Assembly: GCA_900073065.1 (NCBI GenBank)
Contig: FJOG01000002.1
Location: 2,078,243-2,142,242 of the forward strand
Direction: 5' to 3'
Length of the DNA stretch: 64,000 nt
DNA from: Phialocephala subalpina
Taxonomy: Eukaryota > Ascomycota > Leotiomycetes > Helotiales > Mollisiaceae
The notes under the pieces were generated by a model. The model saw only the letters and a list, made by a program, of their open reading frames with translations. It had not been told where the DNA came from and searched no databases. Of the stretch, positions 46,401-56,802 are shown one piece after another (position 1 is the first letter of the stretch; the number at the start of each line of letters is the position of its first letter). The translations under genes were made by a program, and so were the position numbers.

Positions 46401-48586
46401 AGGACGCAGACAATTGTAAATCAACTGCTGGTATGCTGCACGACCGAAGAACGTGTCTCGATTACACATCCACACGGAGACGGAAATGTGATCTTGAATT
46501 AGACCTCGAAGGGGCTTTCCAGCCGTAGAACTAAGATACTGATGATCGGTATCCGCAATCTGCAATGCTTCTGCTCTGGCAACTTCAGTCTGGGGGAAAT
46601 GCATGTTCATCTCATCTCCGTCGAAATCGGCATTGTAAGTATTACAATTTGCGTAGTGCATGCGAATGGTCTTCTCTCCGGGCAGGACTCTCGCTCGGTG
46701 GCCCATGATTGAAGGCTTGTGAAGTGTTGGTTGACGGTTCATCAGGACCACATCTCCATTCGTCAGATGTCGGTGGACTTTCTTGTTCCTGGCACCACTA
46801 GCACTGCTATTCGAGGACGCAAGAAGTTGATTCGCCAGTGCTAATCGTTCGTCTTGAGTCTTTGTCCTCAAACTTATGACTTGGCCATTCTCGTTCTCGA
46901 TTGCTGCAGCGCCCGGCCACTTGTCTGGGCCGTTGATCACGGCCTGCTGCATATCCTTGAAGTTGTGACTGGTCACTGGCTCTGGGTAAGTCAACTTCTT
47001 CGCAAACACAGGAGGTACGCCGATTTCATTTGTCTCGATATTCGGGTCGGGCGAGATGACAGAACGAGCTGCAAAGTTCACTCGCTTTCCCATCATGTTC
47101 TTGCGGAAAAGACCCTCCTTCTTCTCAAGCTTTTGCTTGATACCATCCTCGTTCTTCTTTCCTGCCGCTCCCTGAATCGGATTTCTGTCTCGATCGATAA
47201 GTGAGTTGACCGCATCTTGAAGTTGACACCATGCTTCTTGAAGATCGTATATATCTCTTCTCCGTAACCCAGGGTTATCAAGAGCTCTGTCGGGATTTGC
47301 TATATCATGATGAATCTGTGCTACCGTTTCGCACCCCTTCAGAATCGATTTATAGAGGGAATTCTGCTGAGCTTCGGAGATCTCGCCGTCGCCGGTCCGG
47401 GCTTCAGGCCGGTATTTGTTTGGGGGAATTAGGAGTGTTTGCAAGAAGAACATGTCTGCTGACACTTTCGTGGCCTTCTTGGCCGTCGACCGGGAGTTGT
47501 AGATCAGGGAAAGGATCTCCTGCTCCTTCTCAAACAGCAGTGTCAAATTCGCCTTGACTTCCATGGGATTGATATAGCGCTGTGGCAATGGTGCTACTTT
47601 TGGTTTTGAGCTCGTCTTTGATGAGGTTTCGCCCATGATAACATCGCCATTCACATCTAGGGCTTGTCCTTCGCCTTCATCATCGTCCTCGTTCGAATCC
47701 AGGTCTATGTCGGCAATTCCTTCATCAAAGTCCCCGTTCTCCTTCTTCGCCGCATGCAAGACCTCCATCGCGTTGACGGCCCGGAAGTCTCCTTGTGCCA
47801 TCTTATGCTTCTCCTTGACACTAAGAGCCTTTTCGAAGATCTTGACATAGCGATCCTTGCGGTAGGTCGGTGATATTCCATTGCAGTTCCCGCAGGTCTT
47901 GCTTGATGTGATAGCCTTCAAGAAAGCCTTGACAACCGTCCTTCGTGCCTCCGCAACACCTTCGTTCTTTTCTCGCTTCCATTCCCATGCTGTTGCCTTC
48001 GCTGCCTTGATTGACTTTTTCACGAAAGCATTCCGCCGGCGTATCACCACATCAATCGCAGATTCTTCGTCATCGTCGCTATCCGAGGCTTCCTTATCCT
48101 TGGTCTGAGCAACTTCGATGTTGTCAATCTCTTCAGCAGGTCCTAACAACCCGTGCTGTATTAACCGAAGCTTGCAAAAATATCGATTGACCTCTTTCCG
48201 GGACATCTTCAGGTGGTGACAATAGGCGCATTTCGCTCGTAATAACCGTAGGAGCTGATCCATAAATGTGGGGTGGTATACAGGCGCTGGGAGGTCGATA
48301 TGCCCAACATGGCCTGGGCATCCGATCGAATTGAGATTACATGTTGTACAGCTATTGTCGCATTAGCAAGCTCCTATGCTCAAGTTTCGCACAAGCAAGC
48401 ATACTAATGGTCTCCCCATGCGCCTAGAGCTTGGTCGTATAATCCTCCAGGCACCGGATGTAGCAAAGTATCGAAAGTCTGCGGATTCTCTATCCTTTTC
48501 ACAGAAAGTGCTTTGATCTCTGCAGGACCAAGGAAGCCAAAGTCCACGCTGCCAATGGCAGACGGTACTGGTTGTGAAATATTCAT
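43407..48586 (-). CDS. RPA190: DNA-directed RNA polymerase I largest subunit
   Basis: Two exons, 48586-48405 and 48351-43407, total 1708 residues. The N-terminal zinc clamp reads CTTCNLNSIGCPGHVGH, followed by CAYCHHLK and a Pol I-type acidic insert before CGNCNG. The clamp head and core continue with LPQRYINPMEV, GKRVNFAARSVISPDPN and the catalytic NADFDGDEMNMHFPQ near residue 635, which binds the active-site magnesium. [28 protein letters not shown] is the bridge helix/trigger loop. An acidic Asp/Glu-rich jaw insert near residue 1390-1470 is typical of A190, not of Pol II or III. The enzyme transcribes 35S rDNA in the nucleolus. It is divergent from PRP3, with 251 bp between starts. No lesion in 5.1 kb. 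Confidence 0.97.
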
Positions 48587-48837
48587 GGTTTTGATTGTCC
48601 CAGGTTCAAAGCAGAAGACTTGCTATGCCGGGACCAAACACCTTCATGAACAATTCTTCACACCCCCGCTACGATTGAAGCTGTTGACAAAAATCCGGAT
48701 CCGACGATAAACTTTTTTCTCGCCTTATCGCACGTGACTGTTATCGCAGTGCTAAATCATTCTAGGCAATATCACAGCAAGCTCCTCACTCACATTTCTT
48801 CAAACACGTCCACGACATACAAAGGATACATATCACC
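48587..48837. promoter_or_regulatory. Divergent promoter between RPA190 and PRP3
   Basis: 251 bp separate the two ATGs. It includes a poly-T tract (acttttttctcgcc) and a CACGTGA site at 48731-48737. CACGTG boxes recur upstream of several genes here (also 38282 and 50602). Confidence 0.5.
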
Positions 48838-50358
48838 ATGGATCGAGGCAAATCCCCCATTCTGGCTCCTCGCCATGACGATTCAAGCCGCGTTGGAAAG
48901 CCACAATCTGCCGCAGAGAAATTGGCATCTCTGAAGGCTCGAGTCGCAGCAGCAGTTGGCAGCAGCAAAGCAAAGACAGGCCTCAGTGCCCCCCCTCATC
49001 CTGCCATGGTATCCGCTAGAGGAGGTCTAAATGTAGACTTACATCCTGCTCTCCAGGACCTTGGACAATACAAGCCTTCAAAGACCATTGCGCCCAAGTT
49101 TGCGACTAGCATTGGAAATGCTCGACCAGTGGCAGAGAAGAACAAGCCCCAGCCCAAGAAGCAGCTTGATCTCTCTGGGCCATCTGCGGAGGAGACGAGG
49201 AATAATCCATATTTCGACAATAGCTTGGGTGGACAGACGGCTACGTTGAAGAATAGGCATTCGAGGCAGCTGGTTTTCAACCAGAAGGGCAAATATATCC
49301 AGCAGGCCAATGCTCTCCGAAGACAGGCAGCCCTTGAGGCTATGAAAAAGCGTATCGCGGAATCATCGCGGAAGATTGGCATAGATGAAGACCTCGATAC
49401 GGAGAAAAACTATCTCGTGGAAGCTCCACCAGAGATAGAATGGTGGGATGAAGGCCTGGTGGATGGCAAGAGCTACGACGTTATCGACGACCCAAAGAAA
49501 CTGAAGATTGATACCGTGGACTCCATTATCACCGAATACATCCAACATCCCGTCCTCCTCGAACCTCCCCAGGAGAAGAACATGCCAGCTCCCAAACCCA
49601 TGTTCCTCACATCCAAAGAGCAAGCTAAATTACGGCGACAGCGACGAATGGCAGATCTAAAGGAACAACAAGCCAAGATCCGTCTTGGTCTTGAACCTGC
49701 ACCTCCACCAAAGGTCAAGAAGGGCAATCTCATGCGAGTCCTAGGCGAAGAAGCAGTCAAGGATCCAACAGCCGTCGAAGCGCGAGTGAACCGCGAAATC
49801 GAAGCTCGACACCAGACCCACGTCGAGATGAACGAGGAGCGAAAACTTACCAAGGAACAACGACACGAGAAGCTTGCCGCGAATCAAGAAAAAGATGCTG
49901 CGAAAGGTATTCACGTCATGGTATTCAAGATCAATAATTTGGCGAATGGAAGCCATAGGTTCAAGATCGCGAAGAATGCTGAGCAGATGGCTCTCACGGG
50001 AATATGCATCATGCATCCGAGATTCAGTCTTGTGATTGTGGAGGGTGGTGAGCATAGTATTCGATTCTATAGGAAATTGATGCTGCAACGTATTGATTGG
50101 ACTGAGAACTCGCCGACGAGGATTAAGGAGGGCACAAAGGCCGAAGCGTTGCAGGATTGGTTGAAGGCAGAAGATGAGAAGGGAGAGTTGAAGGATATGA
50201 CGCTAAATAAGTGTGTCCTGGTGTTTGAGGGAGAGCAGAAGAGCAGAGCATTTAGGAAGTGGGGAAGTAAGGTGTGTGAGACCGATAGCGCGGCGAGAGA
50301 TGCCTTGACGAGGGCGAAGATGGAGAATTTCTGGGCTTTGGCGAAGAGCATGAACTAA
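48838..50358 (+). CDS. PRP3: U4/U6 snRNP-associated splicing factor Prp3
   Basis: A single exon of 506 residues. The central PRP3 domain (PF08572) runs from roughly NPYFDNSLG (residue 122) through RHSRQLVFNQKGKYIQQANALRRQ to EIEWWDEGLVD, and KLRRQRRMADLKEQQAKIRLGLEPAPPPKVKKGNLMRVLG. The C-terminal DUF1115-like ferredoxin fold (RFSLVIVEGGEHSIRFYRKLMLQRIDW) binds U4/U6 RNA. These are hallmarks of Prp3, a component of the U4/U6.U5 tri-snRNP. The protein is slightly longer than yeast Prp3 (469) and lacks the PWI domain of the animal protein. ATG 48838 is the first in frame and lies just after a Cys/Thr leader. It pairs head-to-head with RPA190. Confidence 0.95.
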   Translation: MDRGKSPILAPRHDDSSRVGKPQSAAEKLASLKARVAAAVGSSKAKTGLSAPPHPAMVSARGGLNVDLHPALQDLGQYKPSKTIAPKFATSIGNARPVAEKNKPQPKKQLDLSGPSAEETRNNPYFDNSLGGQTATLKNRHSRQLVFNQKGKYIQQANALRRQAALEAMKKRIAESSRKIGIDEDLDTEKNYLVEAPPEIEWWDEGLVDGKSYDVIDDPKKLKIDTVDSIITEYIQHPVLLEPPQEKNMPAPKPMFLTSKEQAKLRRQRRMADLKEQQAKIRLGLEPAPPPKVKKGNLMRVLGEEAVKDPTAVEARVNREIEARHQTHVEMNEERKLTKEQRHEKLAANQEKDAAKGIHVMVFKINNLANGSHRFKIAKNAEQMALTGICIMHPRFSLVIVEGGEHSIRFYRKLMLQRIDWTENSPTRIKEGTKAEALQDWLKAEDEKGELKDMTLNKCVLVFEGEQKSRAFRKWGSKVCETDSAARDALTRAKMENFWALAKSMN

Positions 50359-50864
50359 ACAGGTTCTCCTCTTCATGTGTTGTCTTTTGTAGCATAGGCG
50401 TAGCTATATGGAAGCAAGCACGAATTGTCATGTTTCCTCCAGAGCAGACGTGCCGCTTTTGACTAAGCTTTTAAAACGAGCTTTGGCTTAACTTACGAAA
50501 CAATGTCTATTTTCATATTAGAGAATCTGGCGAGCAAAGACTCCGCAAGCTGGACTTACTCCCTTCAAAACTGGCCGAAGCCTCAAGGATATATAGTGTG
50601 TCACGTGATACCAAATGCGTTTATCTGCCTCCGCTTTTGAGACGAAAATGGCATGATGTAAAACTTTATGGAGCACTCATACATTCATCATCGAATAAAG
50701 GTGAGCAGCTCCGTAACGAGTTCAGTGACTCCTTGCTCTCAACATCGTTGTAGCCTTACGCTTCTCGCCATCTCGCTAGGCAGATAAAGTCAACCTCTAA
50801 CCACGAGAAACCACAACTCTTGAAAACACCAGCACTACACAAGAGTGCTCAACCGCTCTTCAAG
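50359..50864. other. Intergenic region, PRP3 to RAD3
   Basis: 506 bp. A palindromic TCACGTGA lies at 50601-50608, about 260 bp before the RAD3 start. No gene. Confidence 0.5.
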
Positions 50865-53711
50865 ATGAAATTCAATATTGAGTATGCTTCCTCTGCTTTT
50901 CATTAAGCTCACTCTAACGATGCGCTCAGTGATTTACCCGTTCTCTTTCCCTACCCAAGGATTTATCCTGGTAAGTTCTTCCTCGCCCCTTCGACTCTGG
51001 TTACAATACTGACGTTGCGCTCTAGAACAATATGCGTATGTCTCTTCTTCTCAATATTGAACTTTACAGCTGATGGATTGGCAATGAAGCTACATGTGCG
51101 ATCTCAAAAGTACGTCTCTTTATCCCTTGAAAATGCAGCACGTGCTCACCTTTCGCCACAGAAACGCTCGATGCAGGCGGACATTCCGTCCTCGAAATGC
51201 CGTCGGGGACAGGAAAGACCGTCTCCCTACTCTCTCTCATCGTAGCGTACCAGATGTATTATCCTGAACACAGGAAGTTGATCTATTGCTCACGTGCGTC
51301 TCCTCCTCCTTCCCCTTCCATCCTCATCTAATATGTAACTAGGTACAATGTCGGAGATTGAGAAGGCGCTGTACGAGTTGAAAGCTCTCATGAAGTACCG
51401 AGAAGAACAACTCGGGCACCCAGAGGACTTCCGTGGCATGGGTCTTACGTCCCGAAAGAACCTCTGCCTTCACCCATCCGTCAAGCGGGAGAAGAGCGGC
51501 TCGGTAGTGGATGCGAGATGCAGGAGTCTCACAGCTGGTTTTGTGAAAGAGAAGAAGGAGAAAGGGGAAGACGTACCTGTTTGCATCTATCACGATGTCT
51601 GTCCCCTCGTTTGGAAGCCTGGAGTGTATAGCTAATGGAGAAAACAGAATCTCGATTTACTAGAGCCACATAACTTGATTCCAAATGGGGTCTGGACTTT
51701 AGATGGAATTATGCAGTATGGGGAGGAGAAGAAGCAGTGTCCTTATTTCACTTCAAGACGGATGGTCTGTTTCATTCTCCCACCACATGACAACCACTAA
51801 CGAAGGTTACAGATGTCCTTCTGCAACGTAATTATCTATTCCTACCACTATCTCCTGGACCCCAAAATCGCCGAACGAGTCTCAAAAGAACTGTCAAAAG
51901 ACTGCATAGTAGTCTTTGACGAAGCACACAATATCGACAACGTATGTATCGAATCACTTAGCACGGATATCACCGAAGATTCGTTAAGAAAGGCGACGAG
52001 AGGGGCGAATAATCTGGAGAATAAGATTGGGGAGATGAAGGATAGTGATTCGAAGAAGTTGGAGGAAGAGTATAATTCTTTGGTGCAGGGGTTGAGGGAA
52101 CAGGATGAGGCGAGGGAGGAGGATGCTTTTATGGCGAATCCTAGTATGTTTTTCCTGGGTGTGAAAGTACAATTATGCTAACTGGTCATTCTAGCTTTAC
52201 CCGAAGATCTGTTGAAGGAGGCTGTTCCTGGAAATATTAGGAGAGCCGAACATTTTGTTGCGTTTCTGAAGCGGTTTATTGAGTATTTGAAGGTATGCTT
52301 CTGTTCATGATTTGATTTGGATTAGTGACTGAATATTTTCCAGACTCGAATGAAGGTCCGACAAGTCATTTCAGAGACCCCTCCTTCCTTTTTGGCACAC
52401 CTCAGGGAGTACACCTTCATTGAGAAGAAACCTCTGCGATTCTGTGCCGAAAGACTCACATCACTTGTCCGCACCCTCGAATTAACCAACATCGAAGACT
52501 ACCAGCCACTTCAAGAAGTAGCCACATTCGCAACACTCGTAGCAACCTACGAGAAAGGATTCCTCCTGATCCTTGAACCCTACGAATCAGACACAGCCGA
52601 GGTCCCCAACCCCGTCCTCCACTTCACCTGTCTCGACGCAGCAATAGCCATCAAACCCGTCTTCGACCGCTTCAGCTCCGTCATCATAACATCCGGAACC
52701 ATCTCTCCTTTGGAAATGTATCCCAAGATGCTAAACTTCACCACTGTTGTCCAAGAATCCTACCCCATGACCCTCGCCCGCCGCTCCTTCTTACCCATGA
52801 TCGTCACTCGAGGTTCCGACCAAGTAGCCATCTCCTCCGGTTTCCAAGTCCGAAACGAACCCTCCGTCGTCCGCAACTACGGCCACCTCCTCGTCGAATT
52901 CTCAAAACTGACTCCCGACGGCATGGTAGTCTTCTTCCCTTCATACCTCTACATGGAATCCATCATCTCCATGTGGCAAGGTATGGGCATCCTCGACGAA
53001 GTATGGAAATACAAACTCATCCTCGTCGAAACGCCAGATGCACAAGAAACCTCCCTCGCACTCGAAACCTACCGAACGGCTTGCAAAAATGGCCGCGGTG
53101 CAATCCTTCTCTGTGTCGCCAGAGGTAAGGTCTCAGAAGGTATAGATTTCGACCACGAATACGGCCGCACTGTGCTCTGCATCGGCGTCCCGTTCCAGTA
53201 CACCGAATCCCGAATCCTAAAAGCGCGTCTCGAATTCCTCCGCGAGACTTATCGAATCCGAGAAAACGACTTCCTATCATTCGACGCTATGCGTCACGCT
53301 GCCCAATGCCTCGGTCGCGTTCTTAGAGGGAAAGATGATTACGGGATCATGGTATTGGCCGATAAGAGATTTTTGAAAAAGAGGAATCAGTTGCCGAAAT
53401 GGATTAATCAGAGTATTAATGAAAGCGAGGTTAATTTGAGTACGGATACGGCGGTGGGGTTCGCGAAGAGGTTTTTGAGGCAGATGGCGCAGCCGTTTGA
53501 GCAGGAGGGGACGAGTACGTGGGATTTGAAGGATTTGGAAGCGCATAGGGAAAAGATGGATGAGGAGAGTATTAGGAAGTTGAGGGAGGAGCAGGAGAAT
53601 GGTATGAATGGTGGGGAGAATGGGAATGGAGATGGAAAAATGCAGGTCGATCCGGATGATTATGGAATTGATGAAGATGACGAGGCTGCCATGATGGAGC
53701 TTGATGAGTAG
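50865..53711 (+). CDS. RAD3: TFIIH/NER DNA helicase XPD/Rad3
   Basis: Ten exons: 50865-50881, 50930-50970, 51026-51035, 51090-51109, 51162-51293, 51343-51596, 51648-51764, 51813-52143, 52195-52292 and 52344-53711, total 795 residues (yeast Rad3 has 778). Exons 1-4 are 17, 41, 10 and 20 nt, yet spell the invariant [30 protein letters not shown]. The Walker A is PSGTGKT (Lys near 47). Four iron-sulphur cysteines follow (NLCLHP, DARCRSL, VCIYHD, KKQCPYF). The DEAH box is [12 protein letters not shown] near 233, and motif VI is [14 protein letters not shown]. It is a 5'-3' helicase of TFIIH for transcription initiation and nucleotide excision repair. The acidic C-terminus is usual. All junctions keep frame. 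Confidence 0.96.
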
Positions 53712-54474
53712 TGGGAAAGTCTTGGAAGTAGATCCCGAGATCTGGGGAAAGAGCAAGTAGATGAAGCCTTGCCTTTTAGATTGTAGGACTAGTCCCAAAA
53801 ACTACTACAGAAATTGGAACCTGTATCATCTGCAGATTGAGCGCGAGATCTTTAACTTGACTGCTGAGTTTGCCATGGAAGCCATGTGGTGTATTTCTTC
53901 AAATGGAATGTCTGTCCTATTACTGGCGAGTTTAGTTTTGACATGTCCTGAATTGGTGCTATCACGATTCACGGACAATGGAATATCTTGAACACCAAAG
54001 TGATCTCTCCGTTTCCCTCTGAGAATGTAACACTACTATCCCTCCTAAATATATAACATAAATCCAACCCTAGAATCCGTCCAATATCTTGATACTTTCA
54101 ACACCACGTACAATTTTCCGAAGGATATGTCGCCCGTAAATCCATATCACCAAATCCTAATGTTCGTTTCCAAGAACAAGGACCTGGCGAAACCATAACT
54201 GTTGATATTCCTGCTTCAAATTGAAGCCACCAAATGGTTGTAAAAGAAGAATGTCCCAACTATCCTGAGTGCCTGCTACCGGAGCCAAATGCACACTCTT
54301 CTGAGTCTCGAGTCACATAACCGTGGTCAAGTAACTCCAACTCCCCCTACGCCGGTAGCTAGCATCGCTAAAAGAACGTGGTATAAAATATGTCGTATCC
54401 TCGTAAATCATAAAAACCCCTTCTCAAATCCAAAATAAAAGTAATAAGTCGTCGAATCTCCCACAAACACTACA
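53712..54474. other. Convergent intergenic region
   Basis: 763 bp between the RAD3 and PPS1 stops. AT-rich after 54000. No gene, repeat or RNA recognised. Confidence 0.5.
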
Positions 54475-56802
54475 TCACCTCGCATAAGGTTTATTCATAG
54501 CAGCCACCTCCCTCGCAATATCCGGCCACTCCAACTCTCTCCTGAAAGCGTCACCATGGCTTTCCTGACGGAGTTTCTCTTCCCACTTCAAAAGTTCATA
54601 CGAGAACCTCAAATGCGGTTGTATGATAACGTTTAGCCTTCGGGCGCGGACGAAACAGTATGCGCGAGGGAAGGAAAGGCCCATTGAGCGCATCACTTCG
54701 GCGATGCAGATTGTTGCTGAGCGGGAGACGCCGACGCGGCAGTGGACTAGTGTTGCTGTTCCTTTTGCTTTTCCCTGATCTGTGAATTCATACGTTGTTA
54801 GCTAATGTCCAACTGAGAGGAGGTAAGGGGAGGGGAGGAAGGGGAAGACTTACCGATGAATTTTAAGCACCGCTCGAATTCCTCTGTTAGGGGATCAACG
54901 CCGTTATCTTGCACGCGTTGAACAACCATCACATTTTCCTTCCCCCACTTCTCGAGCTCGCCGTCTCGCCATGAGGCTGTTTCACCAACGGACAGGATTT
55001 GGTTGATGCCCATGTGTCGCAACAGGTCAGGATTATTGGCATGTCCTAAGTTGCCGAGATACATGTAATCTGTTACTCTGCTAGGGAGAGAACCGTCCAT
55101 GTTTTTAATCCATTCTGGTTCTTCTTTAACCAGATCCGTGATTTCGGAAAGTGACTTCTCGGCGTGAACGGGCGATTCGGACAGGAGGCGGGGAGCGATG
55201 GTGGTTAGTAGTGCGACGTCGGAGGGGTAGGCGAAGAAATTTCGACGCTTGGAGACGTGGAGGTCCAGCCAGGCTGTTGGGACGGGGAGGCCGGTTGCGT
55301 ATGTGTAGTAGGATAGGCCGAGGAGTGTGGATTCTGTGTATCCGTCTGTGCAGTGGATCAAGATCTTTCTTTCTCGTATCTTGGTCGGTTCTGGGGTTGA
55401 AAATGGCATGGGGGAATCTCCTTCTGCATCGTTCTCTTGGTGTTCTGCATCGGCTGGGAGGATTCCATGTGAGAGGTTGTATAACCATTTGCAGGTTTCC
55501 AGTATACCGTCCGCCTCGATTTGAGACCAAGTTGGTGGCATGATGCTTCCAGATGAAGGAAATTCGAGATACGCAGGCTGGTCAGGTGCAGAGCCTTCTG
55601 CAATAGCGTGTAAAGCAGTGTAATTGAGCCGTCCAAGGTCGCTGCACTCAATGAAGATGTCGAATCGCTCATCAGCTCCAAGTAATGCTGGATCTATCGA
55701 TGGGTCTGGCGTTGGTCCCATCCAGACATTGTGATGAATCTCTGATGCCTTTGTCATCGTGCACATCTCAACTCTCTCTTGGTGGAAGAAGTCCATGACC
55801 TTCCCCGTCATCTGCCCCCGCGAATCGGTAGCAACAAGGTCCGGATACCTTTCCTCGAATTCTTGGAATTCGCTCGTGCAGACGAAGGTATTATATCTTG
55901 AAAGCTCATGCCCCTTCTCCTCATGTGTTTCTCGCCAGGATTGTTGTGCCATAGCAATGTCCTTGGCTAGCTTTTGAACCTCGAACTCATCTTCTCCATA
56001 GATCAAAATATCTGAGACCATAGCCGACTTAGCAGCTTGAATCTGAAAGTTCCGAACAGAGAATCCTTCTTTGGGATCAATCTCTCGGAACGTTGACCCC
56101 GTAGCATTCGAGGTTTGTTGCAGGAATTCCTCGGGAGCAATGGCGCCCTTCAGCCTTGAACAACTTAGATCCCCACCCGCTTTAACCACAGTAATACCGC
56201 GCAAACATTTTGGTGTCTTCCTTAAATTTCGCCTCCTTGCAATGAAAAATGCTTGTTGTATATGGTTGCTAGGATGCAGACCGTGGAACCAAGGGAAGAC
56301 TTGAGATGGGTCTGGCATGGGCTGCCCAGCAATGTGATCCAATGCTGCAGCAACTCCATCTGCATCAATCTCATAGACAGTTGCAGAGCCCAAAGACTTT
56401 TGTTTATATTTGTCGGGAGGGTACAGCAGGGATCGAGATGGGAGAGAAAGTTCCTTCGATGGGGGAGATTGAGGAGGGGTATCGGGCTTCTCGGATGGAG
56501 CTGGGCCTGGAGGGCAAATGGGTAGGTGCCTTTTCCCACATATTCAAAGTCAGTTTACTGCTTTTATATGTTTGGGGCGTAAATGTGCATGTCATGGGAG
56601 TACTTCTAGGGCAATGACTGCAGAACGGCACATATGTGGAGACGTTTCCCCAAGAAATTGGTACTGACTTGTTTGGTATAGGTAGCGGACATGCAGCGGA
56701 TGTATTGATACTTTCAAGGCTTAAATTTGGTGTCAGAGGACGTGGAGAAGAGGATCGTGGGTGTCCCGCAGGTATCGGTCGAGGTAGAGCAATTGTAGCC
56801 AT
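54475..56802 (-). CDS. PPS1: Dual-specificity protein phosphatase PPS1
   Basis: Three exons: 56802-56559, 56506-54854 and 54779-54475, total 733 residues. The last junction is secure. The first intron (52 bp, donor gtaaac) is the only in-phase option I found and is moderately sure. After a Pro/Ser-rich N-terminus, SRSLLYPPDKYKQ and PDPSQVFPWFHGLHP match fungal Pps1. A first phosphatase-like domain has HCTDGYTES near residue 466, where Glu replaces the catalytic Arg of HCx5R, so it is probably inactive. The second domain (DYMYLGNLGHANN, then LVHCRVGVSRSATICIAEVM, Cys near 646) is a complete dual-specificity site. Yeast Pps1 acts in S phase and DNA replication control. It converges on RAD3. Confidence 0.88.

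Noticed and set aside
43441..48108. Many plus-strand open frames of 60-170 codons opposite RPA190
   Set aside because: They are antisense shadows of one long conserved exon, with no family features of their own.
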